Shown piece after piece: positions 38,761 to 47,617 of a stretch of DNA of 64,000 nt. The notes below the pieces were generated by a model that was given only the letters and a program-made list of their open reading frames with translations, made no database searches and was not told the origin of the DNA. Within the stretch, counting starts at the first letter, position 1. Each line of letters opens with the position of its first letter. The stretch is taken from assembly GCF_011602085.1 (NCBI RefSeq), contig NZ_JAAONY010000002.1, positions 372,001 through 436,000 of the forward strand, given 5' to 3'. A program made the translations under genes and the position numbers. Origin of the DNA: Pseudoteredinibacter isoporae (GTDB lineage: Bacteria; Pseudomonadota; Gammaproteobacteria; Pseudomonadales; Cellvibrionaceae).

Positions 38761-40116
38761 TTATTCATTATCGGCTTTTGCCAGGCGGCGATACAGCGCC
38801 TGACGGGAGATACCCAACTGGCGAGCCGCCCGGGCAACAACCCCGCCATGGGCATCCAGCGCCGCCTGAATGTCTTCCAGACCTAGCTCAGTCGCACTGA
38901 TGCTCACCGAGTGTTCATCGGCCAGATCAAAATCGTCAACTTGTAGCTCGTCTTTTGGCTGTAACAACAAAGCCCGCTGCACTTTATTGTGTAATTCACG
39001 CACATTACCCGGCCAGGAATACTGCTGCAATGCCGCCTTTGCGGCCGCAGACAGTGCTCGTGTACGCTCAGGCTCTGCCAGCTGAATAAAGTGTTTAACC
39101 AGAGGAATAATATCCTCGCTGCGCTCATTCAAGGCTGGAGACTTCAGTTCGATCACATTGAGTCGGTAATATAAATCTTCTCGAAAATCGCCACGGGCTA
39201 TGGCTGCGGGCAAGTCCTCGTTGGTGGCTGTGATCACACGAACATCCACTTTACGCGTTTGGGAACTGCCGACACGCTCGAACTCCCCGGATTGCAAAAC
39301 CCGCAACAGTTTCTGTTGCCCTTCCAGGGATAAATTCCCCATCTCATCCAAAAACAGCGTGCCACCGTCGGCGGATTCAAAGCGGCCAATGCGTACTTTA
39401 TCCGCTCCCGTGTAGGCGCCTTTTTCGGCACCAAACAATTCAGCTTCCATCAGATCAGCGGACAATGCTCCAACATTCACCTTCACGAAGGGTTTTTCCT
39501 GTCGGCGGGAATTGGCTTGTACTACTTCAGCAATTTTTTCCTTGCCAGAACCGTTGGGCCCGGTAATCAGAACCGGCACATCGGTGGGCGCCACCTGCAC
39601 CGCCATGTCCATCAGGCGCTGCATCAATGGGCTTAGAAATACTGCACCGCATAAATTCGCCGAATCGAGCTGTTCACTCACCTGCTCACGGCATTGGGCC
39701 TGGGCTTCCTGTTCGGCGTGCAGCTGGGCGTTTTCCTCCCGTAATGAGGACATCTCCAGCAGATTGCGTACCGTTACCAATAGCTTGCTGTCATCCCAGG
39801 GCTTACTGATGTAGTCCGCCGCTCCGGCTTTCACCAATTCCACCGCCATGCTCAGATTAGTCCAAGCCGTCATGAGAATAATCGGCAAATCGGGCTGGCG
39901 ACTGCGTAGCTCATAAAATAATTGCTGGCCTTCGAGCCCCGAGCTGGTGTCCGCCTTGAAATTCATGTCCTGGATCACCAACTGAAAACTCCGTTCCTGC
40001 TGTGCCGCCAGGGCTTGCTCGGGACAATCCACAAATACGGTTTGAAAATCGTTCAGTTCGAGCAGGAGGCTGAGGGCTTCACCAATAGCCGGATTGTCAT
40101 CAACAATCAGTATCAC
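38761..40116 (-). CDS. Sigma-54-dependent response regulator
   Basis: 451 residues, GTG start with AAGGA six bases upstream. The receiver domain has acidic pocket DD at 6-7, phospho-acceptor Asp50 in LVIQDMNF, and Lys in YISKPWDD. The AAA domain has Walker A GPNGSGKE, the sigma-54 contact loop GAYTGA, and Walker B GGTLFLDEMG. A Fis-type helix-turn-helix ends the protein (RAARQLGISRQALYRRL). It activates RpoN promoters. The TGTCCG sites and the sigma-54 promoter ahead of the linked exporter operon are its probable targets. Confidence 0.93.
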   Translation of the reverse strand: MILIVDDNPAIGEALSLLLELNDFQTVFVDCPEQALAAQQERSFQLVIQDMNFKADTSSGLEGQQLFYELRSRQPDLPIILMTAWTNLSMAVELVKAGAADYISKPWDDSKLLVTVRNLLEMSSLREENAQLHAEQEAQAQCREQVSEQLDSANLCGAVFLSPLMQRLMDMAVQVAPTDVPVLITGPNGSGKEKIAEVVQANSRRQEKPFVKVNVGALSADLMEAELFGAEKGAYTGADKVRIGRFESADGGTLFLDEMGNLSLEGQQKLLRVLQSGEFERVGSSQTRKVDVRVITATNEDLPAAIARGDFREDLYYRLNVIELKSPALNERSEDIIPLVKHFIQLAEPERTRALSAAAKAALQQYSWPGNVRELHNKVQRALLLQPKDELQVDDFDLADEHSVSISATELGLEDIQAALDAHGGVVARAARQLGISRQALYRRLAKADNE

Positions 40117-40263
40117 AGGGCTTCCTTATTTAGTTTTTTCAGTTTTGTCTTCAGTCTTGCCATACTGCCCTCTATTCGGTATCACCGCCGTGGTTTGCGG
40201 TTCAGGCGGTGCCGAATCAAGGGGATGCTTCCACCCCCTATTAGACGACAATCCTTCTAAAAG
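40117..40263 (-). other. Operon gap with a stem-loop between permease and response-regulator genes
   Basis: 147 bp within the exporter operon. CACCGCC at about 40179 pairs with GGCGGTG, extended by ATTCGG/CCGAAT on the outside, giving an interrupted 13-bp stem. A second small hairpin, GGGG-atgcttcca-CCCC, lies near 40218. No T-run follows on the minus strand, so it looks more like an mRNA-stabilising or attenuating element than a full terminator. Confidence 0.4.
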
Positions 40264-41475
40264 TTACACCGTGCGAGTCGCAATCGCCGGAGAAACTCGA
40301 CTGGCTCTCAATGCGGGCAATAAAGTGGCCATTTGACTGATGAACAATAAACAGCCAGCTGCAATAAATACATACACCAGCTCCAGTCGGCTGAGCTGAT
40401 AGCTCTGCAGAAGGTATTGGTTCAGCGCGTAGGCCAGGAAACCGCCCAGCAACAGAGCCGTTGCCGTGATGGCAAAGTTCTCGCTCATAAAGTAGCCAAG
40501 GATATCCCGCTTGCTGGCGCCCAAAGCACGTCGTGTACCAATCTGCTTTTTACGATTGGCCACCGTAAAGCTCACCAAGCCCGCAACACCCAAGGCCGTT
40601 ACCACCAACAGCAACGCAACCACGCCCAACAGCAAGACAACCATAGCCTTGTCACGGCGATAGGTGCGCTCCGCCACTTCATCCAAAGTGCGAATCACAC
40701 TGACAACACGCTGATCATTCAAGCCCACCATAGTGGCTTCCAACTCCGCTTTCACCTGTTCAATGCGATCCGTTTCAATTCGAATCGACAGATAGCCACT
40801 TGTCTGGGGTTCAGCCGCCAGAATAGTGTGATCAGGGTTTGAACCGCCAGTGCCCGGGCGCAACATACGCTCGTAGACACCAACAACGGTTAATGGGCGG
40901 CCCCCCAGGTACAACTGCTTACCCACCGCGCTCTCTTCCGGAAAGTACAGCTTGGCCAGCACATCACTCAACAGCATGGTACGGCTGGCGGTTGATGAAA
41001 TACTCTCCGAGTCAATGGCGTCACTCTCGTTTAACCAACGACCGGCAAGCAGCTTCAAGCCCATGGTTTCATGAAAACTCACATCAGAGCGGTAGTAAGA
41101 AGGACTGTGCGGACAGTTCTCTTCGCCGCCGTCATTCATTTCCTGCTCGAAACACAAACTGCTGGTGTTGTTCGAGCCACCCAGAGGGATCGAGTTTGAA
41201 TAACTCACACTTTTAACACCGGGAATGTCCATCAGAGTTTTGCGATCAATGTCCGCCTGAGCTTTCTGATCAACCGTCGCACCAAAATAAAAGACGCGGG
41301 CCGTTAACAACTCTTCGTTCACCACACCGGTATCACGATTCATTTTATCAATGCGCTGCTTCACCATGTAAAAGGTATTGCTGGCAATCGCCAGGGTTAA
41401 CGCAATTTGCAATGCAATCAGTACCGCCCCGGTAGGATTGCGCAAGGTACTTCTAAAAATAGGTCCTAGTGCCAT
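40264..41475 (-). CDS. MacB-type ABC transporter permease (second)
   Basis: 403 residues. One N-terminal transmembrane helix (GAVLIALQIALTLAIASNTFYMV), a large periplasmic MacB-PCD domain of about 220 residues, then the FtsX core with three helices near the C terminus (AMVVLLLGVVALLLVVTALGVAGLVSFTV; ILGYFMSENFAITATALLLGGFLAYALNQ; LVYVFIAAGCLLFISQMATLLPALRA). The KKQIGTRRALGASKRDILGYF loop is typical of MacB/FtsX permeases. It is paired with the permease at 41485. The heterodimer with the linked ATPase and adaptor would extrude a peptide, lipid or small molecule. Confidence 0.9.
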   Translation of the reverse strand: MALGPIFRSTLRNPTGAVLIALQIALTLAIASNTFYMVKQRIDKMNRDTGVVNEELLTARVFYFGATVDQKAQADIDRKTLMDIPGVKSVSYSNSIPLGGSNNTSSLCFEQEMNDGGEENCPHSPSYYRSDVSFHETMGLKLLAGRWLNESDAIDSESISSTASRTMLLSDVLAKLYFPEESAVGKQLYLGGRPLTVVGVYERMLRPGTGGSNPDHTILAAEPQTSGYLSIRIETDRIEQVKAELEATMVGLNDQRVVSVIRTLDEVAERTYRRDKAMVVLLLGVVALLLVVTALGVAGLVSFTVANRKKQIGTRRALGASKRDILGYFMSENFAITATALLLGGFLAYALNQYLLQSYQLSRLELVYVFIAAGCLLFISQMATLLPALRASRVSPAIATRTV

Positions 41476-41484
41476 GATGAACTC

Positions 41485-42813
41485 CTATTGGGCTTTCAAG
41501 AACAGTGATGGGTTGCTGTTGCATACGCGCAGTGCGGGCAAAATGCCCGTCAGTAAAGACGCGAACAATGACAGGGCCAAGGCACCCGCAAACAGGGTTG
41601 GGTCCAGGCGAGCAATATCGGTTTCATACAGTTCACGAACCGCCCATAAGCCAAACGCCGCCAGCACCAGGCCAAGCAAACCGCCCAATAAGCCCAGCAT
41701 GCCCACTTCAACCAGATACTGGGAAAAAATCTGACGCTTACTCGCACCCAGAGCGCGACGAATACCCGCTTCGTTCATCTTGCGAAGGAACTTCGCCAAC
41801 AGCAGACCTACCGCGTTCACCAGACAAACCAGCAGGAACAACAAGCTCAAACCCACCATCACTTTGTTGTCCTCGTTAATGACCTCGTTGTATTCCAACC
41901 AGGTCGCAACATCCTTGATATCACCTCGGGGATTCGGGTTCTGAAAACGTCCAAGGCTGTGCTGCTCTTCGGAATAGGCTTTCAAAAAGTTGCGGTATTG
42001 TTCGCGTTGCTCTTCATTGTCCAGTTTTACCCAAAAAACCTGCCACACGTACTCGCTTTTTCTCAGGTCTTCGTGAGTGTTAATTTCTTCCGGAAACCAA
42101 CCGCTGATATTGCCCATCGGAAATTGATCCAAAGTGTCTACCATGGAATATGGCAGAAAAACACCCGGGCCATCGCTCGGGAAATTACTGGTCGACAAAT
42201 CATAGTAAGCGGGCTGAGGGTTAAAATCCTCGTATACGCCCACAACGGTAAACAGCATTTCACCATCGATCATCACGAAGGTTTTACCAACGCTATCAGC
42301 CTCACCAAAAATCCACTCACTCAGGCTTTTGGAAATAACCGCATGCTTCTCGCCCTCTTTGTCAACCTGGGTGCTCCAGGGTTCGCCATAGAGAAACGTC
42401 ACATCAAACATATTGAAGAAATCCCTGTCTACGAAACGGCCGGCGTAATCGTTCGTCGGAGCCACGCCTTCACGCTGACTTGTTACTACCGTCATGAATT
42501 GGTGCATGCCCGAGCGAGGAAACGACAGCTCAGCTTCGCGAAGGTTCTTCACATCCTGATGGGTCAACTGAATCGGCAAACCATCGGGGCGACCGCCCCA
42601 CTCTTCCATATCATTGCCGTACGCGGCTAATTGAACCGCGAACAAACTCTCTGAACGGTCTTCAGCAGGATTGTGCGCCATGGCCTTGTAATAACTGATC
42701 ATGGTCATTGAAGCACCAATGCCAAGGGCAATCGCCATAACAATCAACAAACTGAGAACCGGAGTCTGCAGAATGTGTCGCCAGGCTAACTTACTGTAAT
42801 AAACAAGCATCAC
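41485..42813 (-). CDS. MacB-type ABC transporter permease (first)
   Basis: 442 residues with the same plan: an N-terminal helix (LSLLIVMAIALGIGASMTMISYY), a large periplasmic domain, then KVMVGLSLLFLLVCLVNAVGLLLAKFLRKMNEAGIRRALGASKRQIFSQYL and two further helices. It starts at GTG 42813 or ATG 42810 behind TAGGAGAGAAG, and is 9 bp before the next permease ATG. The two permeases differ in their periplasmic domains, suggesting a heterodimeric transporter. Confidence 0.9.
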   Translation of the reverse strand: MMLVYYSKLAWRHILQTPVLSLLIVMAIALGIGASMTMISYYKAMAHNPAEDRSESLFAVQLAAYGNDMEEWGGRPDGLPIQLTHQDVKNLREAELSFPRSGMHQFMTVVTSQREGVAPTNDYAGRFVDRDFFNMFDVTFLYGEPWSTQVDKEGEKHAVISKSLSEWIFGEADSVGKTFVMIDGEMLFTVVGVYEDFNPQPAYYDLSTSNFPSDGPGVFLPYSMVDTLDQFPMGNISGWFPEEINTHEDLRKSEYVWQVFWVKLDNEEQREQYRNFLKAYSEEQHSLGRFQNPNPRGDIKDVATWLEYNEVINEDNKVMVGLSLLFLLVCLVNAVGLLLAKFLRKMNEAGIRRALGASKRQIFSQYLVEVGMLGLLGGLLGLVLAAFGLWAVRELYETDIARLDPTLFAGALALSLFASLLTGILPALRVCNSNPSLFLKAQ

Positions 42814-42821
42814 CTTCTCTC

Positions 42822-43508
42822 CTATACCGCCTGGGCAAACATTTGCTGGTCGCTCACCTGACCATCAATAATCTGAATGTTGCGCTGGGAACGACGGGCC
42901 AGATCCGGATCGTGGGTTACCATCACAATGGTTGTGCCTTCGGAGTTAATTTCTTCCAGCAACTCCATCACCTGGCGAGCCATCAAGGAATCCAGATTAC
43001 CGGTTGGCTCATCCGCCAGCAGGAAACGAGGCTCACCGGCTAAGGCACGGGCGATGGCAACACGCTGCTGCTGACCACCGGACAACTGTGAGGGTAAATG
43101 TTTGGCGCGAGCCGCCAGGCCAACACGCTCCAGGGCGTGATTAATACGATCTTTGCGTTCAGCAGACGAAAAACCGCGATAGCGCAATGGCACATCAACG
43201 TTATCAAACAAATCCAGATCCGGGATCAGATTGAAGCTTTGGAAAATAAAGCCGATTTTCTGGTTACGCAGTTGCGAACGCTGGCGATCGTTCAAGCTCG
43301 CAACGTCTTCACCATCCAGGAAATACTCACCGCTGTTGAAGGTTTCCAACAAACCGGCAATATTCAGAAAGGTGGTTTTACCCGAACCGGATGGGCCGGT
43401 TACGGTAACAAATTCCCCCTCGGCCACACTCAAATCAAATTCTCTCAAAGCGTGGGTTTCGATCAGGTCAGTACTGAAAACTTTTGAAATTTTGTTCATT
43501 CTTAACAT
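42822..43508 (-). CDS. ABC transporter ATP-binding protein (LolD/MacB type)
   Basis: 228 residues. Walker A is VTGPSGSGKTTFLN, the Q-loop FIFQSFNLIPDL, the ABC signature LSGGQQQRVAIARAL, Walker B RFLLADEPTGNLD, and the H-loop TIVMVTHDPDLARR. It lies between the adaptor and the first permease on the same strand, and energises the MacB-type permease pair. Confidence 0.95.
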   Translation of the reverse strand: MLRMNKISKVFSTDLIETHALREFDLSVAEGEFVTVTGPSGSGKTTFLNIAGLLETFNSGEYFLDGEDVASLNDRQRSQLRNQKIGFIFQSFNLIPDLDLFDNVDVPLRYRGFSSAERKDRINHALERVGLAARAKHLPSQLSGGQQQRVAIARALAGEPRFLLADEPTGNLDSLMARQVMELLEEINSEGTTIVMVTHDPDLARRSQRNIQIIDGQVSDQQMFAQAV

Positions 43509-43578
43509 GTTTATTCCCTTTTATTCTTTACGTGTCGATGTATAAATTGGTAATACAGTTGTCACTGTTTAAGTAGAG

Positions 43579-44829
43579 TTAATCGTTGATATAAACCGTT
43601 TCGTGATCCAGGAAGTCTTCCACCGCAGAACTGATGATGCGATCCCCTTCCTTCAAGCCGGAAAGAACTTCCACCTGATCAATGCTGCGCGCACCGAAGC
43701 GAACGGGTACTTTGGTTGCCAGGCCGTCTTCCACTTTAAACACGGCATTGGTCGCTTCAAGATAAGCGCCCCGAGGCAGAAACAAGGTGTTTTCCTTGCG
43801 AGCCAAACTGATGCGGGCACTCAGGTGCTGGTTCTGGCGAAGGCCCTGAGAGTTTGTTTCCAGAAAAACCACTCGTGCTTTCACATGATTGTTCTGCACT
43901 TCAGGAGATACCGAACGTAATTCCCCTTGGTAAGCCTTGCCAGCAACGGTAATTTCTACAGGCATTTGCGGGGCCAGGTCATCGGCAAAGGTTTGCGGAA
44001 TATCCAGTTCGCCTTCATAGGCACTCAGGTCAACTACCGTCAGCAAAGCCTGGTGTTCAGATACCTGGCTGTCCTGTTGGACCAACCAGTTCCCGATCAT
44101 GCCCGCGACCGGCGAGCGCAGAGTGAGTTGCTCTTGCTTGCGGCGCAGTTCATCCACAACGAGCTGCTGTTTGGCGACAGAAATTTTGCTGGCCTTCAGC
44201 TCGAAATCGATCATGTCGGAATTGATTTTGGCCTCGCGCTCGGCGTTTTTCAGATCCAGTTCGGCTTTGTGCAAGTCGTCCTGGGCTTTGGCGTAATCAA
44301 ATTCGGAAACCACTTTGATGTTGAAAGAAGCCTCAGCGCGTTTCAGCTCGCGCTTGGCAGCACGGTGGTTTACGCGACTGACATCCAGCGCTTTGTGCAG
44401 GGCCAGTTTGCGCTGTTGCACTTCGAGGCTCATACGTTGCAAGTCGAGCTGGGCACTCTCCAGGCGATTTTCTTCCTGCTTCAGCTGATTATCCAGACTC
44501 GGACTGCTGATGCTGGCGACCACTTCGCCTTCGTTGACCTTGTCGCCCGGCTTTTTCAACAGTTGAGCACGGCCAGTCGCCGCGCTGTACAGTGCTGGAG
44601 AATGGCTGGCCACTACTCGACCTGTCGCATTGACCGCACGCTCAAACAGGCCTTTGCGGGCTTCAGCGAAACGCAGATTGCTGACAGACAGAGAGGCCTC
44701 TGCTTGCCAAGGCGCCCAAACCCAAAGTCCAGCCATAACGGCTGTGGCCACCGATGCCAGCCCTACTTTGCTGGCCCATTTTTTCTTGGGCTTAATCACT
44801 CGATCCTGCCCGGAAGTATCTCGAATCAT
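43579..44829 (-). CDS. Membrane-fusion (adaptor) protein of the ABC exporter
   Basis: 416 residues from the ATG at 44829; a TTG five codons upstream is less likely. A single N-terminal transmembrane helix (VGLASVATAVMAGLWVWAPW) is followed by a lipoyl/barrel-sandwich half (GRVVASHSPALYSAATGRAQLLKKPGDKVNEGEVV), a long coiled-coil hairpin (about 120-220) and the beta-barrel and membrane-proximal domains (VAGMIGNWLVQQDSQVSEHQAL, LPRGAYLEATNAVFKVEDG). This is the MacA/HlyD adaptor plan linking inner-membrane transporter to outer-membrane channel. It is the first gene of the operon and sits about 34 bp after the sigma-54 promoter start site. Confidence 0.92.
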   Translation of the reverse strand: MIRDTSGQDRVIKPKKKWASKVGLASVATAVMAGLWVWAPWQAEASLSVSNLRFAEARKGLFERAVNATGRVVASHSPALYSAATGRAQLLKKPGDKVNEGEVVASISSPSLDNQLKQEENRLESAQLDLQRMSLEVQQRKLALHKALDVSRVNHRAAKRELKRAEASFNIKVVSEFDYAKAQDDLHKAELDLKNAEREAKINSDMIDFELKASKISVAKQQLVVDELRRKQEQLTLRSPVAGMIGNWLVQQDSQVSEHQALLTVVDLSAYEGELDIPQTFADDLAPQMPVEITVAGKAYQGELRSVSPEVQNNHVKARVVFLETNSQGLRQNQHLSARISLARKENTLFLPRGAYLEATNAVFKVEDGLATKVPVRFGARSIDQVEVLSGLKEGDRIISSAVEDFLDHETVYIND

Positions 44830-44874
44830 GCAACAACCTATCAATGTGTAATTGTTCTAATAGGTCTGCTTATA

Positions 44875-44889
44875 ACAAGTACCGTGCCA
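44875..44889 (-). promoter_or_regulatory. Sigma-54 promoter of the ABC exporter operon
   Basis: Read on the minus strand: TGGCACG-GTAC-TTGT, a 10 of 11 match to the RpoN consensus with the GG correctly placed; the C of the -12 GC is replaced by T. Expected start is near 44863, 34 bp before the adaptor ATG. The operon encodes its own sigma-54 activator, which strongly supports the call. Confidence 0.75.
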
Positions 44890-44938
44890 AAATTGTAACT
44901 TATTGTTTTTATTGATTATTTCAAACAGATATCGCAAA

Positions 44939-44999
44939 ACTGTCCGCCGAACACTGTCCGTTCACTGTCCGGCAATACAGAGAAAGTGTCCGCGGACAC
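44939..44999. promoter_or_regulatory. Upstream activator sites (TGTCCG repeats)
   Basis: Three ACTGTCCG copies start at 44939, 44953 and 44964, and a 14-bp perfect palindrome GTGTCCGCGGACAC sits at 44986-44999. TGTCCG-c-CGAACA at 44941-44953 is a second, imperfect palindrome. They lie 50-115 bp upstream of the sigma-54 promoter, the usual enhancer distance, and should bind the linked response regulator. Confidence 0.7.
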
Positions 45000-45016
45000 C
45001 TGGGGAGGTTGGGTGC

Positions 45017-45670
45017 TCAGGAACGGCTTAGAAACAATACATCCTTATCGATGATGGTCAGCTTCCAGCCGTAATGCCTGGCGATAAATTCAAAGCTTTT
45101 GAGATGGTAAAAACGAATATGAGTGGGGTCGTTTTTATAATGCCAACTGGCGAAGTGTTCGGGTTCGGTACGGCGCTTGGTCATGATGGCTAAAGTACCG
45201 GAGGCCGCAAGCAAGCGATCCAGTAAGTCCAGCACCAGGCGCGGGTGCCGCACATGCTCGATCACCTCGGTCATGGTGATAAAGTCGTACTGGGCTTTTA
45301 ACAACTCCGGCTTGTGCGCATAGAAAGGATCGTAATCCGCAAGCACATAGCCCCGCTCTTCCGCCATGCGGGACAAAGTCGGCCCGGGACCACACCCAAA
45401 ATCCAGACCAACAATATCCTCAGGGGCTTTTACACCTTGGGTCTCAAGCTGTTTGAGCAAGGGCTCAAGGCATCGGTTTAAAAAACGCCGATAGCCAGAA
45501 TCATCCGGTTGATTCTGATGTTTGTCGTATTCCGCTTTTTCCAAAGCCGGGCTGAGGATTTCATTTTCCGGTACAAAGATCAGCTCACAACCTTCACAAC
45601 GTAAATACTGGCGGCGTTTATCTTTGTGAAAATCTTCAACTTGATCTTGGTTACATAGAGGGCACTGCAC
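45017..45670 (-). CDS. Class I SAM-dependent methyltransferase with zinc ribbon
   Basis: 217 residues. The N terminus has two CxxC pairs (CPLCNQ and LRCEGCELIF), a small zinc ribbon. The methyltransferase core follows: VGLDFGCGPGPTLSRMAEE (SAM-binding motif I), YDFITMTEVIEHVRHP (motif IV) and LAASGTLAIMTKRR. The substrate is unknown; the zinc ribbon plus methyltransferase layout occurs in small-molecule and sugar methyltransferases. It stands alone between the exporter operon and the peptidase. Confidence 0.8.
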   Translation of the reverse strand: MQCPLCNQDQVEDFHKDKRRQYLRCEGCELIFVPENEILSPALEKAEYDKHQNQPDDSGYRRFLNRCLEPLLKQLETQGVKAPEDIVGLDFGCGPGPTLSRMAEERGYVLADYDPFYAHKPELLKAQYDFITMTEVIEHVRHPRLVLDLLDRLLAASGTLAIMTKRRTEPEHFASWHYKNDPTHIRFYHLKSFEFIARHYGWKLTIIDKDVLFLSRS

Positions 45671-45726
45671 GTCAACTCCCTACCACAGGATTTACTTCGG
45701 TTGTTATTATTCTGTACACAGACATG

Positions 45727-46578
45727 TCAATCCCGTGGCAAACAACACTCTCGATAAGCCTTGCCACTGCCGCATACACAGATTTCCTTTTCTCGCTTTT
45801 TGATATCCGCAACAATTGCCGCTCGATCTTGCTGATAAATATCTTCCAGGGCCTGATAAAGCTTCGGGTGTTTTTTAGCCATCATTTGCGGGCGCTCGAA
45901 AAAGTATTCCGAGGCAACACAGAAAAATTCCAGTTTGTTACTGGCGCCGTAAGGGTCGATATTCGTTCGCCCCTTTTCAATGGCTTTCATTTTCTTTTCG
46001 GCCAGTTCAAACCAGGGAATGGCAAATCGATAGGCTTGCAAACGCTCCGGGAAACCGTCCATATCCCCATCGGCCATATCGATCAGGTGAACAAACTCGT
46101 GTATACCGACATTGCGTTTATCATTCGGGTTTCGAAACCCCTGGTACAAGGCCGGTCGACTCAACGCCATCTTGCCCGCCATGGGGCCGGTACCCACCAT
46201 ACCGGTATACAGGGAATCTTTCTGGCCGCATTGAAAATCATCATTAAACGCCGCCGGCAATAAATAAACCGTGCTTAAATTGAAGTAATGCCATTTTGGA
46301 AACGACCATACGGGGATGATCGCGCTGGCGGCCACCAGTAAACGATCTTCAAAACTGGCAGGCTCTGCCCCGTTGAATACTTCGGTAGTGTGCATAAACA
46401 GCAAGGCACGCTGTTCAAACAGCAAGCGGTCTTCCGTTGTCAACTGGCGATAAAACTCCACATGCTCTTCGAGAAACCCCTTCCATTCCGCCTGCCACTG
46501 GATATGGGGCTTCGGGGATTTGAGCTTAAGGAAGCGCAATACTGCGTCTTTAAAAGTTTGCCAGAGAGATCCCAACAC
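45727..46578 (-). CDS. MtfA-like zinc peptidase with C-terminal SEC-C motif
   Basis: 283 residues from GTG at 46578 (GGAAG five bases upstream); the frame stays open to TTG at 46632. The M90/MtfA core is recognisable from FLEEHVEFYRQLTTEDRLLFEQ through the HExxH-type site GIHEFVHLIDMADG, with the later FCVASEYFFERP supplying the downstream acidic ligand. E. coli MtfA is a cytoplasmic aminopeptidase that binds the regulator Mlc. The last 15 residues, CVCGSGKAYRECC, are a SEC-C zinc motif not found in E. coli MtfA. No Mlc gene is nearby. Confidence 0.8.
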   Translation of the reverse strand: MLGSLWQTFKDAVLRFLKLKSPKPHIQWQAEWKGFLEEHVEFYRQLTTEDRLLFEQRALLFMHTTEVFNGAEPASFEDRLLVAASAIIPVWSFPKWHYFNLSTVYLLPAAFNDDFQCGQKDSLYTGMVGTGPMAGKMALSRPALYQGFRNPNDKRNVGIHEFVHLIDMADGDMDGFPERLQAYRFAIPWFELAEKKMKAIEKGRTNIDPYGASNKLEFFCVASEYFFERPQMMAKKHPKLYQALEDIYQQDRAAIVADIKKREKEICVCGSGKAYRECCLPRD

Positions 46579-46680
46579 GGTTCTTCCGCTCGAATAAAAG
46601 GCCGCAGTGTAACCCAGCTCAACAGAGGACAAAAGCCTGAGCGCCGGTGTTTAAAGGAATTGAAATAAAGACGATAAGAA

Positions 46681-46719
46681 AGGGGTTCGGAACCCGGACA
46701 ATAGGTTGCCCGAGCCCCT
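46681..46719 (-). terminator. Terminator-like hairpin after the YebE-type gene
   Basis: On the minus strand AGGGGCTCGG and CCGAACCCCT form a 10-bp stem with one mismatch, followed by TTTCTTATC. It lies 21 bp past the stop at 46740. Confidence 0.6.
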
Positions 46720-46739
46720 GTCTGCCCTACAGCAGAAAG

Positions 46740-47516
46740 CTATTCCGCTTCAGCCTGGGCAACCGCCTGATGAATTTGCTCAATCAGTTCCGGTTCCAGC
46801 TGCAAGCGCGCGGCCAGCATGTTCATATAGGCCTGTTCGGCGGCGGTATCCACATCAATGGCCATCAACGAAGCCAGATACAATTCCACCGCTTGTTCTT
46901 TATTGGATGCGGAAGCCACCAGGCTGTCGATGTCCAGTGGTTTGTTTAACTGATCCAACACAAACGCCTTCGCTTCGGTATCAAGGCCTAATTCATCCAC
47001 TTTGGCAAAAATCGCCTGATGCTCTGCCCCGTCGATCTGCCCATCGGCCTTGGCGGCCGCAATCATGGCACTGATTAACATCGCGGAAAAATCCTGTTGC
47101 CCCTGGCTCTGATCGGGCAAGGCAAACGGAGAATTCTGGGGCAAGGCCGGAATCTCTTCCTGAGTATTGACGTTTTGTGGGGCGGCTTGAGGCGCAGCCT
47201 GAGGATTAGCTCCAGCAGGAGCCTGCTTTTGGGTCTGCCAGTTGTTGTACGCTTTGTAAGCCAAACCAGCAACCAAAGCCATACCACCGTATTTGGCGGC
47301 TTTTTTCGCCATTTTGCGGCCTTTCTTCGATCCCAGTAAGTACCCTGCCAGACCACCGGCAACAGCGCCACTGGCTAAACCACCGCTGTTTTTACCGAGG
47401 TATTCTTTTCCCTGTTGCAGCAAATCGCCCTTGGACGATGAACCCTGCCTGCCATTTGCACCCTGGCCACCACCGGCACCCAAGAGTTCATTCATTATTT
47501 TTGCGGCGTCAAACAT
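46740..47516 (-). CDS. YebE/DUF533 protein with TerB-like domain
   Basis: 258 residues. A glycine-rich and Lys-rich N-terminal half (GAVAGGLAGYLLGSKKGRKMAKKAAKYGGMALVAGLAYKAYNNW) could associate with the membrane. A Pro/Gln/Ala-rich linker follows, then a TerB-like helical domain (about 135-255: LISAMIAAAKADGQIDGAEHQAI, acidic pair typical of metal binding). E. coli YebE belongs to this family and responds to envelope stress. The exact role is unknown. Monocistronic, with a terminator after it. Confidence 0.85.
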   Translation of the reverse strand: MFDAAKIMNELLGAGGGQGANGRQGSSSKGDLLQQGKEYLGKNSGGLASGAVAGGLAGYLLGSKKGRKMAKKAAKYGGMALVAGLAYKAYNNWQTQKQAPAGANPQAAPQAAPQNVNTQEEIPALPQNSPFALPDQSQGQQDFSAMLISAMIAAAKADGQIDGAEHQAIFAKVDELGLDTEAKAFVLDQLNKPLDIDSLVASASNKEQAVELYLASLMAIDVDTAAEQAYMNMLAARLQLEPELIEQIHQAVAQAEAE

Positions 47517-47555
47517 AAGCGCTCCCAGCGAATTTAAAGTCCCCGGAAATATAGC

Positions 47556-47594
47556 ATCGCCCGGAAGCCGAACTCAAGTGAGCCGCCGGGCGAT
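47556..47594 (-). terminator. Hairpin after the copper-receptor gene
   Basis: ATCGCCCGG pairs with CCGGGCGAT (9 bp) around a 21-nt loop, 24 bp beyond the TonB receptor stop at 47618. The T-run on the minus strand is short, so termination may be partial. Confidence 0.45.
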
Positions 47595-47617
47595 TAAAAG
47601 ACGTCGTAAAGAATCAT

